Shown piece by piece: positions 1 to 6,867 of a stretch of DNA of 9,915 bases. Source of the DNA: an uncultured Collinsella sp. (lineage in GTDB: Bacteria; Actinomycetota; Coriobacteriia; Coriobacteriales; Coriobacteriaceae); the NCBI GenBank assembly GCA_900544065.1, contig UQTR01000078.1, positions 1 to 9,915 of the forward strand. The letters are read 5' to 3'. Under the pieces are notes generated by a model, which worked only from the letters and a program-made list of their open reading frames with translations, was not told the origin of the DNA and did no database searches. The first letter of the stretch is position 1, and every line of letters begins with the position of its first letter. Both the position numbers and the translations under genes were made by a program.

Positions 1-93
1 AGGAGACGGCGAGTTAGCCGGCAGGTCGGCATGTCAATCCTGGTCTAACAGAGCCAAATAAAATCCGACTGCTGTTTCGATGAAGGGAGGCGC
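1..93. other. Leader region upstream of the solute-binding protein gene
   Basis: No complete gene is visible here. Frame 1 is open from base 1 to a TAA at 46-48 and frame 2 to a TAA at 58-60, so the tail of an upstream gene could end here, but the fragments are too short to identify. A TAAAAT hexamer at 59-64 could be a -10 box with transcription starting near 71. I find no convincing -35 at the usual distance. A run AAGGGAGG at 83-90 is the ribosome binding site for the GTG start at 94, with only three bases between them. Confidence 0.35.
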
Positions 94-930
94 GTGCCCG
101 GACGTATCAAGCGAGTCGCCATTGTCTCGTTTACGCTCATGTTCCTTGTTGCTGCCTGTGTGGCCGCCCTGACGTATACCGTTCGAAGCAGTTCTTCCTC
201 CTCGAATGAAGCCGACAAAGATCTCCCGGTACTCAAAATCGGCGTTACGGATAACGACCCCTATGTGTATATCGATACCACGGGCGATTACGCCGGTATC
301 GATATCGACATCGCCCGCGAGGCCTGCAAGCGTGCGGGGCTCAAGCCACAGTTTGTCGATATTGACTGGAACGATCGCGACCGGCTGCTCAAAAACGGTG
401 ATATCGATTGCCTGTGGTGTGATTATTCTCCCTGTTATCGCGAGGATAAGTATTACTGGACCGAGCCGTATCTAACCGTGACGGTTTCGGTTGCCGCCAA
501 GAAAACGAGTGGCATCAAGTCCTTGGCGCATCTCGATGGAAGCAAGACCATCGCGGTGATTGCGGGCTCAGTGAGCGAACGCCGATTGCTCGCAGGGGAT
601 CTGGAAATCTCGCCGGACGTGCAAATCAAATCGTATGGTTCTGCCGAGCTCTGCAAAGCCGCCCTCGCCAAAGGGTATGTCGACTGTTGGATGGCGGACG
701 TTCAGCAGCTTGACCGACTTGTCGCCCAGTATCCCGGCCTTTACCGCGTGTTCGCTGACAACGTTATGACAGTTGATCTGGGCGTCGCGTTTGATGACAG
801 CTATGAAGGACCGATCGTAAAGGAGCTCAATACCGCATTGTTTGCCATGGATCGAGATGGCACGATTGACCGTATTGTGGGCAATTACAAGACAGGAGCG
901 ACGACGGGCGGGCAAGGAGCAAATTCATGA
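94..930 (+). CDS. Family 3 extracellular solute-binding protein, probably a membrane-attached ligand sensor
   Basis: The 278-residue product starts at GTG behind a strong AGGGAGG. Residues 1-7 are basic and 8-30 hydrophobic, with a VAAC lipobox-like motif ending at Cys22. The hydrophobic run continues past that Cys, so a lipid anchor or an uncleaved helix are both possible. A Ser-rich spacer (31-38) precedes the binding domain at about 46-266. Its LKIGV strand, GIDIDIAREA helix, NGDID segment and YRE...WTEPY segment match the first lobe of amino-acid-type SBP_bac_3 proteins; Arg116 lies where these proteins often contact a ligand carboxylate. Six cysteines (78, 106, 109, 114, 187, 198) in the exported part are unusual. 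No transporter permease or ATPase follows. The stop overlaps the start of a diguanylate cyclase gene, so a sensory rather than a transport role is inferred. Family assignment is firm, the ligand unknown. Confidence 0.85.
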   Translation: MPGRIKRVAIVSFTLMFLVAACVAALTYTVRSSSSSSNEADKDLPVLKIGVTDNDPYVYIDTTGDYAGIDIDIAREACKRAGLKPQFVDIDWNDRDRLLKNGDIDCLWCDYSPCYREDKYYWTEPYLTVTVSVAAKKTSGIKSLAHLDGSKTIAVIAGSVSERRLLAGDLEISPDVQIKSYGSAELCKAALAKGYVDCWMADVQQLDRLVAQYPGLYRVFADNVMTVDLGVAFDDSYEGPIVKELNTALFAMDRDGTIDRIVGNYKTGATTGGQGANS

Positions 931-2726
931 CAACTGATGAGCACCGCTTGCATCGAAAGACTCTGACCGTCATAGCTGTCGGCGTTATTGTCAGCGCTGT
1001 CTTGTTAGGCCTGTTGTATACGGTTGGAACCCATCGCTGCCTCGAAAAAACGCTTGGGTTTGGCCAAGAAACCATGGTGTTTTTGGAAAACGCTTGCGAA
1101 AAATATGACCGCTACGAACAGGGGAGAAAAACCGAGGAGACGCACGATTTGCTCGCCGCGGTCGAATCATTTGCAACGTTCCTGTCCTCTGATCGCGTTG
1201 AGGTTAACGACGACCTTATCGAGCAATTTGTCCATGCCGAGAACCTTTCGGGGCTGATGGTCATGGACTCCGATGGCCATATGGCTGCCCACTACGACAT
1301 CGATGGTCGCGATCCGCTCATGTTGTGGCGAGATGAGTTGGCCTGTTCGCCGGTCGCATCGATGTATCAAGGTTCCAAAGTGACCTACTCAACTGTCGAT
1401 GAGCGCCGTGGTGTCGTTTTTGCCGTCTGTGCTGTTCCGTATGGCGACGGCGTTGCCCTGGCATACCGCTCACTTGTTTCCGATACGGCGGACGACTATT
1501 CATATGCCATAGCCGACGTGCTTTCGAACAGTACCTTCCACCAGGGTCCCACGGTGCTTGTTATGGAGGATGCGGAGATTGTCTCATCCAACAGTGCCGA
1601 TGCTGACGTGTCGCTCGCCCGACTCCTCACCAGCGTAGGAGTTGAGTGGAAAGACGACGGCCTGACGCGCATCGAATATCGAGGAGACGAATGGTATGCC
1701 GTGCGTGCGGCATATAAGGACTACCGCCTGTTTGCGCTATATCCCAAATCTGAGGTCATGTCTGACAGGATTTCATTTGTCGCTGTCGGCGTCTTGGTGT
1801 GCCTTGCGTTTTGGGTCGTGGTGCTGTTGGCTCGAAATATCGTTGACCACCGCAATTTGGTCGAAAAGGATAAACAACTCGGCATTATCAATGCCATAAG
1901 CGCCATCTACGATTCGACCTTCCTTTTGCATCTCGACACCCTCGAGATCGAAGGAATCAATATGTCGCCGGCGATAGCGAAGATATTTGCCGAGCACAAC
2001 GAGGCATATGACTTTATGGACACGGTCTGCCGGGATATCGTGAGCCCCGAAAGCCGCGAAGCGGTTGTGGGACTCGTAGATATAAGTACGCTTCGTGAAC
2101 GTATGGAGGGCGTACCGTACTTGGCTGCCGAGGTGCGAGATTGTCGAGGTGCTTGGTACTCGCTACAGGTTGTCCCCCAGCATCGCGATGAGCAAGGCCG
2201 GCTGGAGTCGGTCGTCGTGGCGACGCACAACATATCGATGGTCAAGCATGCCGAGGAGCTGTCATACCAAGATAAACTGACGGGGCTTCGCAACCGTAAC
2301 TATCTTGAATCGCGCGGAGATAGCCTGGTAAACGAGGGCTTGCCAGTGAGCGTGATTATGGTGGACTGCAATTATCTCAAGCGGACCAACGACATCTATG
2401 GTCACGAGATGGGGGATGAACTGCTGCGACGGACGGCGTCCGTGCTGCGGCGGGTGGCTGGTGCGGATTACCTGCCGATGCGCGTTGGCGGCGACGAGTT
2501 TTTGCTGGTTTGCCCCCATACTGACAACGAGTCTGCGCTCGGGCTGGAACAGGATCTTCGTCTCGGTCTTGCCGCGGTAAGTGATGAGGCCCTAACGGTC
2601 AGCGCGTCGATTGGCGTGGCGACCGTCGAGACGGCTGGAAATACGCTGGCCGATGTATATCGTGTCGCCGACCACGATATGTATCGGGAGAAGCGCGTGG
2701 TTCACGCACAGGGTACGGACTGCTAA
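927..2726 (+). CDS. Membrane-bound diguanylate cyclase with extracytoplasmic sensor, PAS-like and GGDEF domains
   Basis: This 599-residue enzyme should make cyclic di-GMP from two GTP at the membrane. A first helix (about 12-34) and a second (about 283-303) bracket an extracytoplasmic region of roughly 250 residues, in the size range of double-CACHE sensors. A PAS-like segment follows (about 315-438), then the GGDEF domain from about 446, opening with SYQDKLTGLRNR. The metal/substrate segment reads VDCNYLKRTNDIYGHEMGD, with Asp480 and Asn488, and the signature GGDEF is intact at 521-525, so the enzyme should be active. The product-inhibition I-site (RxxD ending six residues before the signature) is absent: those positions are Gly512 and Tyr515. 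There is no EAL or HD-GYP domain. The ATG overlaps the upstream stop as ATGA, indicating coupled translation with the binding protein, which may present ligand to the outer domain (inference). Confidence 0.93.
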   Translation: MTTDEHRLHRKTLTVIAVGVIVSAVLLGLLYTVGTHRCLEKTLGFGQETMVFLENACEKYDRYEQGRKTEETHDLLAAVESFATFLSSDRVEVNDDLIEQFVHAENLSGLMVMDSDGHMAAHYDIDGRDPLMLWRDELACSPVASMYQGSKVTYSTVDERRGVVFAVCAVPYGDGVALAYRSLVSDTADDYSYAIADVLSNSTFHQGPTVLVMEDAEIVSSNSADADVSLARLLTSVGVEWKDDGLTRIEYRGDEWYAVRAAYKDYRLFALYPKSEVMSDRISFVAVGVLVCLAFWVVVLLARNIVDHRNLVEKDKQLGIINAISAIYDSTFLLHLDTLEIEGINMSPAIAKIFAEHNEAYDFMDTVCRDIVSPESREAVVGLVDISTLRERMEGVPYLAAEVRDCRGAWYSLQVVPQHRDEQGRLESVVVATHNISMVKHAEELSYQDKLTGLRNRNYLESRGDSLVNEGLPVSVIMVDCNYLKRTNDIYGHEMGDELLRRTASVLRRVAGADYLPMRVGGDEFLLVCPHTDNESALGLEQDLRLGLAAVSDEALTVSASIGVATVETAGNTLADVYRVADHDMYREKRVVHAQGTDC

Positions 2727-2743
2727 TCTTGCCCCACTAGTCC

Positions 2744-2772
2744 AAGCATCGTAGGATGTTGAATCGGTGCTT
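2744..2772 (+). terminator. Possible weak terminator-like hairpin after the diguanylate cyclase
   Basis: AAGCATCG at 2744-2751 can pair with CGGTGCTT at 2765-2772 (eight pairs, one of them G-U) around a 13-base loop. No T run follows, so an intrinsic terminator is doubtful. It may simply be a structured spacer. Confidence 0.25.
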
Positions 2773-2797
2773 GCGATAATAAGTCGGCCCAGGCGGG

Positions 2798-2803
2798 GAT
2801 AAT
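2798..2803 (+). promoter_or_regulatory. Candidate -10 box for the TSCPD/Tat-lipoprotein operon
   Basis: GATAAT matches the -10 consensus at five of six positions and would start transcription near 2810, leaving a leader of about 29 bases that contains the AGAGGGG ribosome binding site (2826-2832). The nearest -35-like hexamer, TTGCGA at 2771-2776, is 21 bases upstream, longer than the usual 16-18. The call rests mainly on the -10 and its position. Confidence 0.35.
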
Positions 2804-2838
2804 AGACGTCTGAAATTTCTTTCTGAGAGGGGATCTCA

Positions 2839-3102
2839 ATGATTAGCTTTGACTACAAGCCTCAGGGCGTGTGCTCTCGCAATATTCATCTCAATCTTTC
2901 CGATGACGGCAGCAAGGTACTGGGCGTCGAGTTTACCGGCGGCTGCGATGGCAACCTTAAGGCCATCTCCAAACTGGTCGAGGGCGCTCCTGCCGACCGT
3001 GTGATCGAGGTTCTTGCCGGCAATACCTGCGGCATGAAGAAGACCTCTTGCGCCGATCAGCTTACGCGCGCTATCGAGGCCGCCCGCGCCGAGATCGCCT
3101 AA
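2839..3102 (+). CDS. TSCPD domain-containing protein, TIGR03905-like
   Basis: This 87-residue cytoplasmic protein appears to be a stand-alone TSCPD domain, the small Cys-containing domain also found at the C-terminus of vitamin B12-dependent ribonucleotide reductases. Visible hallmarks are the N-terminal YKPQGVCS, the central FTGGCDGN, the NTCG motif and the TSCADQL motif, giving four cysteines (12, 36, 64, 71) suited to bind metal or undergo redox change; that role is inferred. The length matches the single-domain family as I remember it. The ATG is preceded by AGAGGGG with six bases between. The stop TAA shares its last A with the ATG of the next gene, so both are probably translated together. 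The molecular function of the stand-alone family is not known to me. Confidence 0.85.
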   Translation: MISFDYKPQGVCSRNIHLNLSDDGSKVLGVEFTGGCDGNLKAISKLVEGAPADRVIEVLAGNTCGMKKTSCADQLTRAIEAARAEIA

Positions 3103-4313
3103 TGGGTATCGCCGACCACATCAAGAACGGAATATCGCGCCGCGGCTTTGTGCTCGGTGGAGCTGCCGCGGGCGCTACCACGGTGTTTGCCGGATGTTCG
3201 AAAAAAACAGGCACCAGTGATGATGCCGCTGGCGAGCCGCAGGTTATCAAGGACGATTCGAAGATTGTCTCGATCACTGATGAGTACGAAGCTGTTGATA
3301 TCGATCTTGAGCCCACGGCCTCGTGGACGCTGCCGCTGGGCACGCTGCTGTACTACTGCGATGGCGACTACGCTGCCGCGATGATGGCGCCTGCTTCTGC
3401 CCTGCATGCCAATACGCTTGGTGTGCTCAACCTGGGCGATGGCTCGCTTACCACACTTATCGAGGATCCCGTTGAGGGAACCGGTTATGCGTTTTACGAC
3501 GTCCGCGCGGGTGATGGCGTGTTCGCGTGGGTCGAGATGAACTTTGCCAATGCGTCTTGGAAACTCTATGCGCAAAACCTTGCAGGCTCCTCCCTTACCG
3601 GCAACGCTGTCGAGCTCGACCGCGGTGGCGAAAACTACGATCCGCCGCTCTTCACAGCGTATGGGTCGTCGGTCATCTGGTATAAGATGCCTTCGTCCGG
3701 CGGCAGCAAGACGAGTAACGATTCGTACTGCTACCGTCAGTCGCCCAGCGAGTCCAAGCCTGAGACTATTTGGAAGTCGACGGGCCGCTTCGCATCCGCC
3801 CCGCGTGTGAGCGACGGCATCCTGACCATCTCGCCCCGCGTGCACAATGATGAGGGCGTCTATTACGGTATGACGGCGATCGACCTGACCGACGGCAACA
3901 ACACCAAACGTGCCCAGCTAGTTCTTCCCTCGTCAGTCTCGCCTTTCGAGGCCGTATATATGGGCGATACCTTCGTGTTTTCTATCGAGGCGACCTATAG
4001 TGGCGTGGGCAGCCTGGGCAACATGGGCACGTATATCGGTAATGAGGGAGGGCCGTACCTCTTCCTGTCACGCGAACCTCTCGCATGTGTGGCTGGCAAG
4101 AAGAATAAATACCTTGTTAAGGTCCAGGCATCGCATTTCCTGATCGACACCTCTGCCAAGACCTATGGTTCGCTGCTGTCGCCCGACCGCGCTTTGGAGT
4201 ATGGCGATTATCCAGCTACGGCGGGAAAGTCGGACTCATTCCTTACGTACGCCACGGTGCGCAACAGCCAGGGTATACCAGAGACGGTCACTGCACGCCT
4301 ATTCTCTCTTTAA
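3102..4313 (+). CDS. Tat-exported lipoprotein of unknown function, possibly a beta-propeller
   Basis: From ATG at 3102 the product is 403 residues. Its N-terminus is a twin-arginine lipoprotein signal: SRRGFVL with Arg13-Arg14, an Ala/Gly-rich hydrophobic stretch (about 16-31) and a lipobox FAGC ending at Cys32, followed by a polar tether. The mature protein should be folded in the cytoplasm, exported by Tat and lipid-anchored outside. Repeated short segments with Gly-Asp turns and Trp/Tyr-rich strands (for example GVFAWVEMNF around 139-148 and SSVIWYKMP around 189-197) suggest a TolB/WD-like propeller, though I cannot count blades reliably. No catalytic motif is recognised. An in-frame start 18 codons earlier (3048) lies wholly inside the TSCPD gene and would bury the Tat signal, so it was rejected. 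There is no clear ribosome binding site; translation probably depends on the overlapping upstream stop. Confidence 0.75.
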   Translation: MGIADHIKNGISRRGFVLGGAAAGATTVFAGCSKKTGTSDDAAGEPQVIKDDSKIVSITDEYEAVDIDLEPTASWTLPLGTLLYYCDGDYAAAMMAPASALHANTLGVLNLGDGSLTTLIEDPVEGTGYAFYDVRAGDGVFAWVEMNFANASWKLYAQNLAGSSLTGNAVELDRGGENYDPPLFTAYGSSVIWYKMPSSGGSKTSNDSYCYRQSPSESKPETIWKSTGRFASAPRVSDGILTISPRVHNDEGVYYGMTAIDLTDGNNTKRAQLVLPSSVSPFEAVYMGDTFVFSIEATYSGVGSLGNMGTYIGNEGGPYLFLSREPLACVAGKKNKYLVKVQASHFLIDTSAKTYGSLLSPDRALEYGDYPATAGKSDSFLTYATVRNSQGIPETVTARLFSL

Positions 4314-4372
4314 GCTTAGAGGGGTTAAAAAGGCGCCAACAGGGGAATAAACGCGTTGTAATTGTGAGTACC

Positions 4373-4411
4373 GCCCGCCGAGCTGCCGCGTCATAGCGGC
4401 ATCCGGCGGGC
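4373..4411 (+). terminator. GC-rich two-part hairpin after the Tat lipoprotein gene
   Basis: GCCCGCCG (4373-4380) pairs perfectly with CGGCGGGC (4404-4411). Inside, TGCCGC (4384-4389) pairs with GCGGCA (4396-4401) around a six-base loop, with a small asymmetric internal loop between the two helices. This is the strongest fold in the 153-base gap between operons. It lacks a T run on either side, so it may be a factor-dependent terminator, a transcript-end stabiliser or an operator rather than a classical intrinsic terminator. Confidence 0.45.
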
Positions 4412-4421
4412 TCAGGTGCGT

Positions 4422-4427
4422 TAAAAT
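4422..4427 (+). promoter_or_regulatory. Candidate -10 box for the two-component operon
   Basis: TAAAAT differs from TATAAT at one position and sits 40 bases before the response regulator start, predicting transcription from about 4434. The hexamer 17 bases upstream is GCATCC, which does not resemble a -35, and it falls in the 3' arm of the hairpin at 4373-4411. The promoter may therefore be weak or activator-dependent. Confidence 0.3.
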
Positions 4428-4452
4428 GGGCTTGTTCTTAGCTAATTGAGAC

Positions 4453-4459
4453 AGGGGGG
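4453..4459 (+). promoter_or_regulatory. Ribosome binding site deciding the response regulator start
   Basis: AGGGGGG lies seven bases before the ATG at 4467. The earlier in-frame TTG at 4446 lies upstream of this site and so cannot use it, which supports the ATG as the true start. Confidence 0.65.
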
Positions 4460-4466
4460 CCGTGTT

Positions 4467-5189
4467 ATGGCTTCAGATGCAAAAAAGATTCTGCTGGTCG
4501 AGGATGAGAAGGCAATCCGTGACGCCGTCGCTGCCTATCTCGAGCGCGAAGGCTACTGGGTTGTGGGCGTCGGCGACGGCCAGTCCGCGATCGAGGAGTT
4601 CGAGAAGCATCAGTTCGACCTGGTCGTGCTCGACCTTATGCTCCCCAAGATCCCCGGCGAGCGCGTTTGCCGCACCATTCGCGATACCTCGGATGTCCCT
4701 ATCATCATGCTGACGGCTAAGGGCGAAATCGAGGACCGTATTATCGGTCTTGAGCTCGGCGCCGACGACTATCTGATTAAGCCGTTCTCGCCGCGCGAGC
4801 TCGTCGCCCGCGTTCGTGCTCTGTTCCGCCGTGCCCATCAGGCCGACGAGCCCGCCGTCGAGGTACTCGACTTCGGCGATCTGGTCATCGATATCTCGGG
4901 CCACAAGATCTTGGTCGAGGGCAAGGAAGTCGATCTGACGGCTTCCGAGTTCAAGCTGCTCACCACGCTTGCCCGCCATCCTGGCCGTGTGTATAACCGC
5001 ATGGAGCTGGTCGAGAAAGTGCTCGGGTATGACTTTGAGGGTTACGAGCGCACCATCGACAGCCACGTGAAGAACCTTCGCGCCAAGCTGGGCGATGATC
5101 CCAAGAAGCCCAAGTGGCTCTACACCGTCCATGGTGTCGGCTATCGTTTCGAGGCTCCGGCCAAGACCGATAAGTCGGACGAGAAATAG
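4467..5189 (+). CDS. OmpR/PhoB-family response regulator
   Basis: The 240-residue product is a full-length DNA-binding response regulator. The receiver domain (about 7-120) has the acidic pair Glu12-Asp13, the phosphoacceptor Asp56 in VVLDLMLP, the switch Thr83 in MLTAK and Lys105 in IKPF, all as expected for a phosphorylatable receiver. A winged-helix effector domain follows (about 138-232) with LTASEFKLL, the recognition-helix segment ERTIDSHVKNLRAKL and the closing VHGVGYRF, typical of OmpR/PhoB. ATG at 4467 was chosen over an in-frame TTG seven codons earlier because of ribosome binding site spacing and because family members start close to KKILLVEDE. It is followed after 11 bases by a histidine kinase, its presumed partner. 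The target genes cannot be deduced; no repeated operator-like sites were noticed. Confidence 0.95.
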   Translation: MASDAKKILLVEDEKAIRDAVAAYLEREGYWVVGVGDGQSAIEEFEKHQFDLVVLDLMLPKIPGERVCRTIRDTSDVPIIMLTAKGEIEDRIIGLELGADDYLIKPFSPRELVARVRALFRRAHQADEPAVEVLDFGDLVIDISGHKILVEGKEVDLTASEFKLLTTLARHPGRVYNRMELVEKVLGYDFEGYERTIDSHVKNLRAKLGDDPKKPKWLYTVHGVGYRFEAPAKTDKSDEK

Positions 5190-5200
5190 GGAAATCACAT

Positions 5201-6766
5201 ATGACACCTGCGCGCTTTGAAATCGGACAAAAGCACAAGCAGGAGAGCGAGGCGGGTTCCAAGGCTAGTTGGAACACGCCTCGTTCCGATTCACGGCCAA
5301 CGATGAGCTATCCCTCGCGCATGGCACTTGCTTTTGCTCTGACATCGCTCATGACGGTATTGGTGCTGGTGGGTGTTGTCTCCGTTGTGTGGGGCACGGT
5401 CTTTTCGGATTACACACGCTCCAATATCGTCGAAATCGCAAATTCCGCTGCCGAGAAGTTGGCAACCTCATATGAGGAAAACGGCTCTTGGACCGCGGGA
5501 GAACTGCGCACGGTCGCAACGTCGAGTTTGGTTTCCGACGATCTGGGTATGCAGGTCGTCAATAAAAAGGGCGTGATCGTTTATGACGATTCCTGGCCTT
5601 CGGCAAGCGCCACCGCCGATGTGCGCGAAAACCAGGCTACGACCGACGACACGAGCGGCAAGAGGGCATCGCATAGCCCGGTCTCGTCTGCTCCAACCGA
5701 CTCCGATAGCGTTGCTAACGTCGAGATTGTAACGTCTTCCGGCGAGCATGTCGGACAGGTAAAGCTGTGGGCCATCGGCTCCGACGCTCTGCTCACCAAG
5801 GCGGACTCTGCGTTTAGGGAGAAGACCTTTAACGCCATGGCCCTCGCCGCGGTTGTTGCAATCTGCATTTCGGTCGTTATCGGATCGCTCGTGTCGCGCA
5901 TGCTCACCAAGCCGATTCATCGCATCACCAGTACCGCAAAGCAAATCCGTGACGGCGACCTGTCGGCTCGCACGGGACTGCGCGGTGATGACGAGATCGA
6001 TCAGCTGGGTGAGACCTTCGATGAGATGGCCACTTCGCTCGAGAAGGATATGAAACATGAGAAACGCCTGACCTCAGACGTTGCACACGAGCTTCGCACG
6101 CCGCTTATGGCCATGCTCGCAACGGTCGAGGCCATGCAGGATGGCGTGTATCCCACCGACGATGAGCATTTGGAGACCGTTGCTTCCGAGACGCGTCGCC
6201 TGGCTCGTCTGGTGCAGCAGATGCTCGACCTGTCGCGCATGGAAAACAGCACGGCTCCGCTCAACCTTGAGCCGGTGGACATGGTTCCTTTCGTGCGTTC
6301 CATCGTCAATGCCCAGGAGCGCCTGTTCGTCGACCGCGATCTGCGCCTGCGCTTTGCTGACGAGACCCAAGGTCACGACGATGTCGTCGAAGCCGATCCC
6401 GACATGATCACGCAATGCGTTATCAACCTCATGAGCAACGCCATGCGCTACACCCCCGAGGGCGGTTGGGTCGTGGTGTCGGTGCTCAGTGACCGCAAAC
6501 ACGTCAGCATTGCCGTTTCTGATACCGGCATCGGTATTGCCAAGGACGATCTGTCGCGCATCTTCGGGCGGTTTTGGCGCGCCGATGCCAGCCGCGCCCG
6601 CGAAGCTGGCGGCCTGGGCGTTGGCCTCGCCGTGACCAAGCAGATCGTCGAGCGTCACCATGGCTACATATCCGTGGAGTCGGAGCTTGGAAAGGGTACG
6701 ACTTTTACAATTCATCTGCCCCGCGAGCACACGGCAGACGCGGCATCTACTACAATGGAGCACTAG
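5201..6766 (+). CDS. HAMP-containing sensor histidine kinase, partner of the upstream regulator
   Basis: This 521-residue membrane kinase should autophosphorylate and pass phosphate to the adjacent response regulator. Order of parts: a hydrophilic cytoplasmic N-terminus (1-40), membrane helix 1 (about 42-66), an extracytoplasmic region (about 67-208) with a Ser/Thr/Asp-rich stretch at 135-172, helix 2 (about 211-232), HAMP linker (about 233-286), the HisKA H-box SDVAHELRTPL with phosphoacceptor His296, and an HATPase_c domain with N-box Asn413, G1-box DTGIGI starting at Asp441, the FGRFWRAD segment and G2-box GLGVG (471-475). All catalytic elements are present. The ATG is preceded by AGGGAA. 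A start at Met35 would remove the polar extension but has no ribosome binding site. The signal sensed is unknown; the outer domain resembles none that I recognise. Confidence 0.94.
   Translation: MTPARFEIGQKHKQESEAGSKASWNTPRSDSRPTMSYPSRMALAFALTSLMTVLVLVGVVSVVWGTVFSDYTRSNIVEIANSAAEKLATSYEENGSWTAGELRTVATSSLVSDDLGMQVVNKKGVIVYDDSWPSASATADVRENQATTDDTSGKRASHSPVSSAPTDSDSVANVEIVTSSGEHVGQVKLWAIGSDALLTKADSAFREKTFNAMALAAVVAICISVVIGSLVSRMLTKPIHRITSTAKQIRDGDLSARTGLRGDDEIDQLGETFDEMATSLEKDMKHEKRLTSDVAHELRTPLMAMLATVEAMQDGVYPTDDEHLETVASETRRLARLVQQMLDLSRMENSTAPLNLEPVDMVPFVRSIVNAQERLFVDRDLRLRFADETQGHDDVVEADPDMITQCVINLMSNAMRYTPEGGWVVVSVLSDRKHVSIAVSDTGIGIAKDDLSRIFGRFWRADASRAREAGGLGVGLAVTKQIVERHHGYISVESELGKGTTFTIHLPREHTADAASTTMEH
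6751..6756 (+). promoter_or_regulatory. Weak candidate -10 box for purC inside the kinase gene end
   Basis: TACAAT lies in the last codons of the histidine kinase gene and is the same hexamer as the -10 of the tRNA promoter in this window. It would give a purC leader of about 113 bases containing the hairpin at 6825-6844. No -35 is visible 16-18 bases upstream, so the call is tentative. Confidence 0.2.
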
Positions 6767-6824
6767 CTTTTCGCTATTCGGTGAAGGAGGGGCCGCGTCC
6801 CTGCCGCTCCGAGTTTGCGAAAAC

Positions 6825-6848
6825 ATGCGGGAAAGAACCCGCATTTCT
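6825..6848 (+). terminator. Hairpin between the kinase and purC; weak terminator or leader attenuator
   Basis: ATGCGGG (6825-6831) and CCCGCAT (6838-6844) form a perfect seven-pair stem with the loop AAAGAA, followed by TTCT. The T tract is short and broken, so termination would be partial. It could end the two-component transcript or modulate readthrough into purC. The rest of the 109-base gap holds an AAGGAGG at 6784-6790 with no start codon at a usable distance. Confidence 0.45.
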
Positions 6849-6861
6849 GTCGTATTTAGGT

Positions 6862-6867
6862 AAGGAG
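6862..6867 (+). promoter_or_regulatory. Ribosome binding site deciding the purC start
   Basis: AAGGAG lies eight bases before GTG at 6876. A GTG at 6867 overlaps the site itself, and ATG at 6885 is 17 bases away, so 6876 is the best-spaced start. Confidence 0.65.

Noticed and set aside
1..48. The 3' end of an upstream gene in frame 1
   Set aside because: Only 15 codons are visible with no recognisable sequence, and frame 2 is equally open, so a coding call cannot be supported.
3048..3101. An upstream in-frame start for the Tat lipoprotein
   Set aside because: The added 18 residues are the TSCPD gene read in another frame and would place the twin-arginine motif too deep in the chain.
3099..3845. 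A 248-codon minus-strand frame opposite the Tat lipoprotein
   Set aside because: The plus strand shows a clear Tat lipobox signal in frame; the antisense product is Arg-rich and featureless.
4446..4466. An upstream TTG start for the response regulator
   Set aside because: It precedes the only good ribosome binding site, and the family normally starts near the ATG at 4467.
4473..5207. A 244-codon minus-strand frame opposite the response regulator
   Set aside because: Complete overlap with an unmistakable receiver and winged-helix gene; a codon-bias shadow with no visible motif or ribosome binding site.
6074..6844. A 256-codon minus-strand frame opposite the kinase catalytic domain
   Set aside because: Shadow of the HisKA/HATPase coding sequence, with no recognisable protein features.
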